From Bacillota bacterium (GTDB lineage: Bacteria; Bacillota_I; Bacilli_A; RFN20; CAG-826), in NCBI GenBank assembly GCA_016872075.1, contig VHBF01000018.1, forward strand, positions 1 through 8,212: DNA of 8,212 nucleotides, read 5' to 3'. The notes beneath the pieces are model-generated. The model was not told where the DNA came from. It searched no databases and saw nothing but the letters and a program-made list of their open reading frames with translations. Shown one piece after another: positions 6,399-8,212 of the stretch; position 1 is the first letter of the stretch, and each line of letters begins with the position of its first letter. The position numbers and the translations under genes are program-made.

Positions 6399-8212
6399 AT
6401 GACGCGATATGAAGTGATTGTCATTGGTGGTGGCCATGCCGGATTAGAAGCAGCTTTTGCTGCTGCGAACATGGGTGCTAAAACCTTACTGATCACCCTC
6501 AATAAAAAAATGATGGGCAATATGCCTTGCAATCCTTCCATTGGTGGTAGTGCCAAGGGAATTGTTGTTCGGGAAATTGATGCCTTAGGTGGCAAAATGG
6601 GTGTCGGTGCTGATGCAGAATATTTACAAATGAAAATGCTAAACACCGGTAAAGGTCCCGGTGTTCAATGTTTACGCGCCCAGGTTGATAAACTTCGATA
6701 TCCTCGATATATGCAAAAACTGGCCGATGAAACCGAAAACCTTACCGTTAAAGAAGGCATGGTCTTGAATTTACTTCATGATGATCATCATGTGTTTGGG
6801 GTGGTCATGGCTAATGGTGAAACCATTGAATCGGACGCAGTTATTTTAACTACCGGAACCTATATGGAATCGGAAGTGCTAGTTGGATTAACAAAACGAT
6901 CTGCTGGCCCAGACGGTGAAAAACCAAGCTTAGGTTTATCGCCTAATCTTGCAAAAATGGGGATTGAATTATTCCGTCTTAAAACAGGCACGCCTCCAAG
7001 GCTTAAACGTAATTCACTCGACTTTTCAAAGATGGATCCACAATATCCTTCTGAAGGCGAATTATTATTTTCTGCGCTTTCGCCTAAAGCAAAACCCTTT
7101 AGCGAACAAGCACTTTGCTATTTAATTCATACGCAACCCCAAACCCATGACATCATCAGACAAAATTTAAAAAAATCTGCAATGTTTGGAGGGTTAGTGA
7201 CTGGCGTTGGGCCTCGTTATTGTCCCTCGATTGAAGATAAAGTGGTGCGCTTTGCCGATAAAGAACGGCATCAATTGTTTATTGAACCAGAATCTGCTGA
7301 AACGGATTCGATGTATTTGCAAGGTTTTTCCACCTCCATGCCGGCTGAAATTCAAGTGAAAATGGTGCGTTCTTTACCTGGACTAGAGCAAGCGGTATTT
7401 TTAAAATATGCATATGCGATTGAATATGATGCGATTGTGCCAACGCAATTTGACTTAACCTTAGAAGTAAAAAAATGGCCAGGTCTATATGGCGCTGGGC
7501 AAATTTTCGGCACCTCTGGTTATGAAGAAGCTGCTGGTGCCGGTATCATGGCCGGAATCAACGCTGTGCGAAAAATTCGCAAATTACCGCCTGTGATTCT
7601 AAGAAGGGATCAAGCATATATTGGTGTGATGATTGATGATTTAGTGACAAAAGGAACGCAAGAACCATATCGCTTATTATCCTCTCGTGCCGAATATCGC
7701 TTATTACTTAGACACGATAATGCGGCAGCAAGATTGACCCAAATTGGTCGCGATATTGGTTTAGTCAACGATAAGCAATACCATTTATTTAAAGCAGAAC
7801 AACAATTACTTCAAGATATTGAGCAGCATTTAAAATCCGTTTCCATTCGTCCAAACCCATCCATCAATGCCTTCCTTGCAACGCTTGATCAAGGTGCTTT
7901 ACAAGGTGGGATTACGGCCTATGAATTACTAAGACGCCCGCAAATTAAATGGCATGATTTAATCAAGTTTTTCCCTAGCCTTCAACAGTTCACGTTATCT
8001 GAATCATTGTTAACCCAATTAGAAGTGAATATAAAGTTTGTGGGTTATATTGAAAAAGAAGTTAAACAAGCTCAAGCTTTCGCTAAGTATGAAGATTTAA
8101 CGATTCCGCAATCGATTGATTATGCTAGTCTTGCGGGGATGGCGATGGAAGCAAGACAAAAACTTAGTAAAATTAAACCCTTAACCATCGGTCAAGCATC
8201 GCGAATTTCAGG
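6399..8212 (+). CDS. mnmG: MnmG (GidA), tRNA wobble-uridine modification enzyme, 3' end outside window
   Basis: MnmG binds FAD and, with MnmE, installs the (carboxymethyl)aminomethyl group at C5 of U34 in tRNAs reading split codon boxes. The Rossmann motif IGGGHAG is at residues 9-15; conserved cysteines are C44 (MPCNPSIGGSAKG) and C275 (GPRYCPSIEDK). Further hallmarks are LKTGTPPR near 194-201, GTSGYEEAAGAG from G371 and SSRAEYRLLLRHDNA around R430. 604 codons are present and the reading frame is open at the window edge at ASRIS, so only about 20-25 residues are missing relative to the usual 620-630. The ATG gives the normal short lead before the FAD motif. No good Shine-Dalgarno is in range (GGAAGG at 6374-6379 is too far), so translation probably depends on coupling to sufB, six bases upstream. 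The family commonly sits near rsmG and the origin; here it follows suf. Confidence 0.96.
   Translation, partial: MTRYEVIVIGGGHAGLEAAFAAANMGAKTLLITLNKKMMGNMPCNPSIGGSAKGIVVREIDALGGKMGVGADAEYLQMKMLNTGKGPGVQCLRAQVDKLRYPRYMQKLADETENLTVKEGMVLNLLHDDHHVFGVVMANGETIESDAVILTTGTYMESEVLVGLTKRSAGPDGEKPSLGLSPNLAKMGIELFRLKTGTPPRLKRNSLDFSKMDPQYPSEGELLFSALSPKAKPFSEQALCYLIHTQPQTHDIIRQNLKKSAMFGGLVTGVGPRYCPSIEDKVVRFADKERHQLFIEPESAETDSMYLQGFSTSMPAEIQVKMVRSLPGLEQAVFLKYAYAIEYDAIVPTQFDLTLEVKKWPGLYGAGQIFGTSGYEEAAGAGIMAGINAVRKIRKLPPVILRRDQAYIGVMIDDLVTKGTQEPYRLLSSRAEYRLLLRHDNAAARLTQIGRDIGLVNDKQYHLFKAEQQLLQDIEQHLKSVSIRPNPSINAFLATLDQGALQGGITAYELLRRPQIKWHDLIKFFPSLQQFTLSESLLTQLEVNIKFVGYIEKEVKQAQAFAKYEDLTIPQSIDYASLAGMAMEARQKLSKIKPLTIGQASRIS

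Noticed and set aside
6380..6400. Possible terminator between sufB and mnmG
   Set aside because: Only six bases separate the genes, and no stem followed by a T run is present; TTTT at 6395-6398 has no hairpin before it.
6389..6646. Minus-strand reading frame of 85 codons, rich in Ala, Pro and Ile
   Set aside because: Its composition is the complement of the glycine- and alanine-rich FAD-binding region of mnmG, a common artefact.
1..8212. Mobile elements, CRISPR array, tRNA or rRNA genes
   Set aside because: No transposase-like protein, terminal repeats, regularly spaced repeats or RNA gene signature was seen on either strand.

Overview
The window is A+T-rich DNA from a low-GC Gram-positive-type bacterium. 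The genes use TGA and TAA as stops, with no in-frame TGA read as tryptophan, so the standard bacterial code applies. The order sufC-sufD-sufS-sufU-sufB, the SufU scaffold/transfer protein, a 465-residue SufB and Firmicutes-type MnmG motifs point to Bacillota, class Bacilli in the broad sense. The short SufD and the large Asn-rich parvulin lipoprotein would fit an Erysipelotrichia-, Izemoplasma- or Acholeplasma-like lineage. That finer placement is inference only.

Layout. Positions 1-1520 (minus strand) hold most of a lipoprotein with a split parvulin-type (PrsA-like) peptidyl-prolyl isomerase domain; its 3' end lies outside the window. A 208-base divergent intergenic region (1521-1728) carries its ribosome binding site, a plausible sigma-A promoter for the suf operon and a small inverted repeat. 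From 1729 everything runs on the plus strand with overlaps or gaps of a few bases: sufC, sufD (broken into two frames), sufS, sufU, sufB and then mnmG, which runs off the right edge.

How the genes work together. SufS takes sulfur from cysteine as a persulfide, SufU accepts it, and SufB, SufC and SufD form the ATP-driven scaffold on which Fe-S clusters are built. MnmG, with MnmE, modifies the wobble uridine of certain tRNAs. The 2-thiolation of that same base also draws on cysteine-derived sulfur, so its place behind sufB may be functional or simply local gene order.

The most notable point is sufD. Its two halves are collinear with the SufD family but lie in different frames, joined exactly at a TTT-TAA-C site. 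One surplus T, or a +1 ribosomal shift, explains it. No mobile element, CRISPR array, RNA gene or clearly novel multi-gene system was seen; most of the window is housekeeping.
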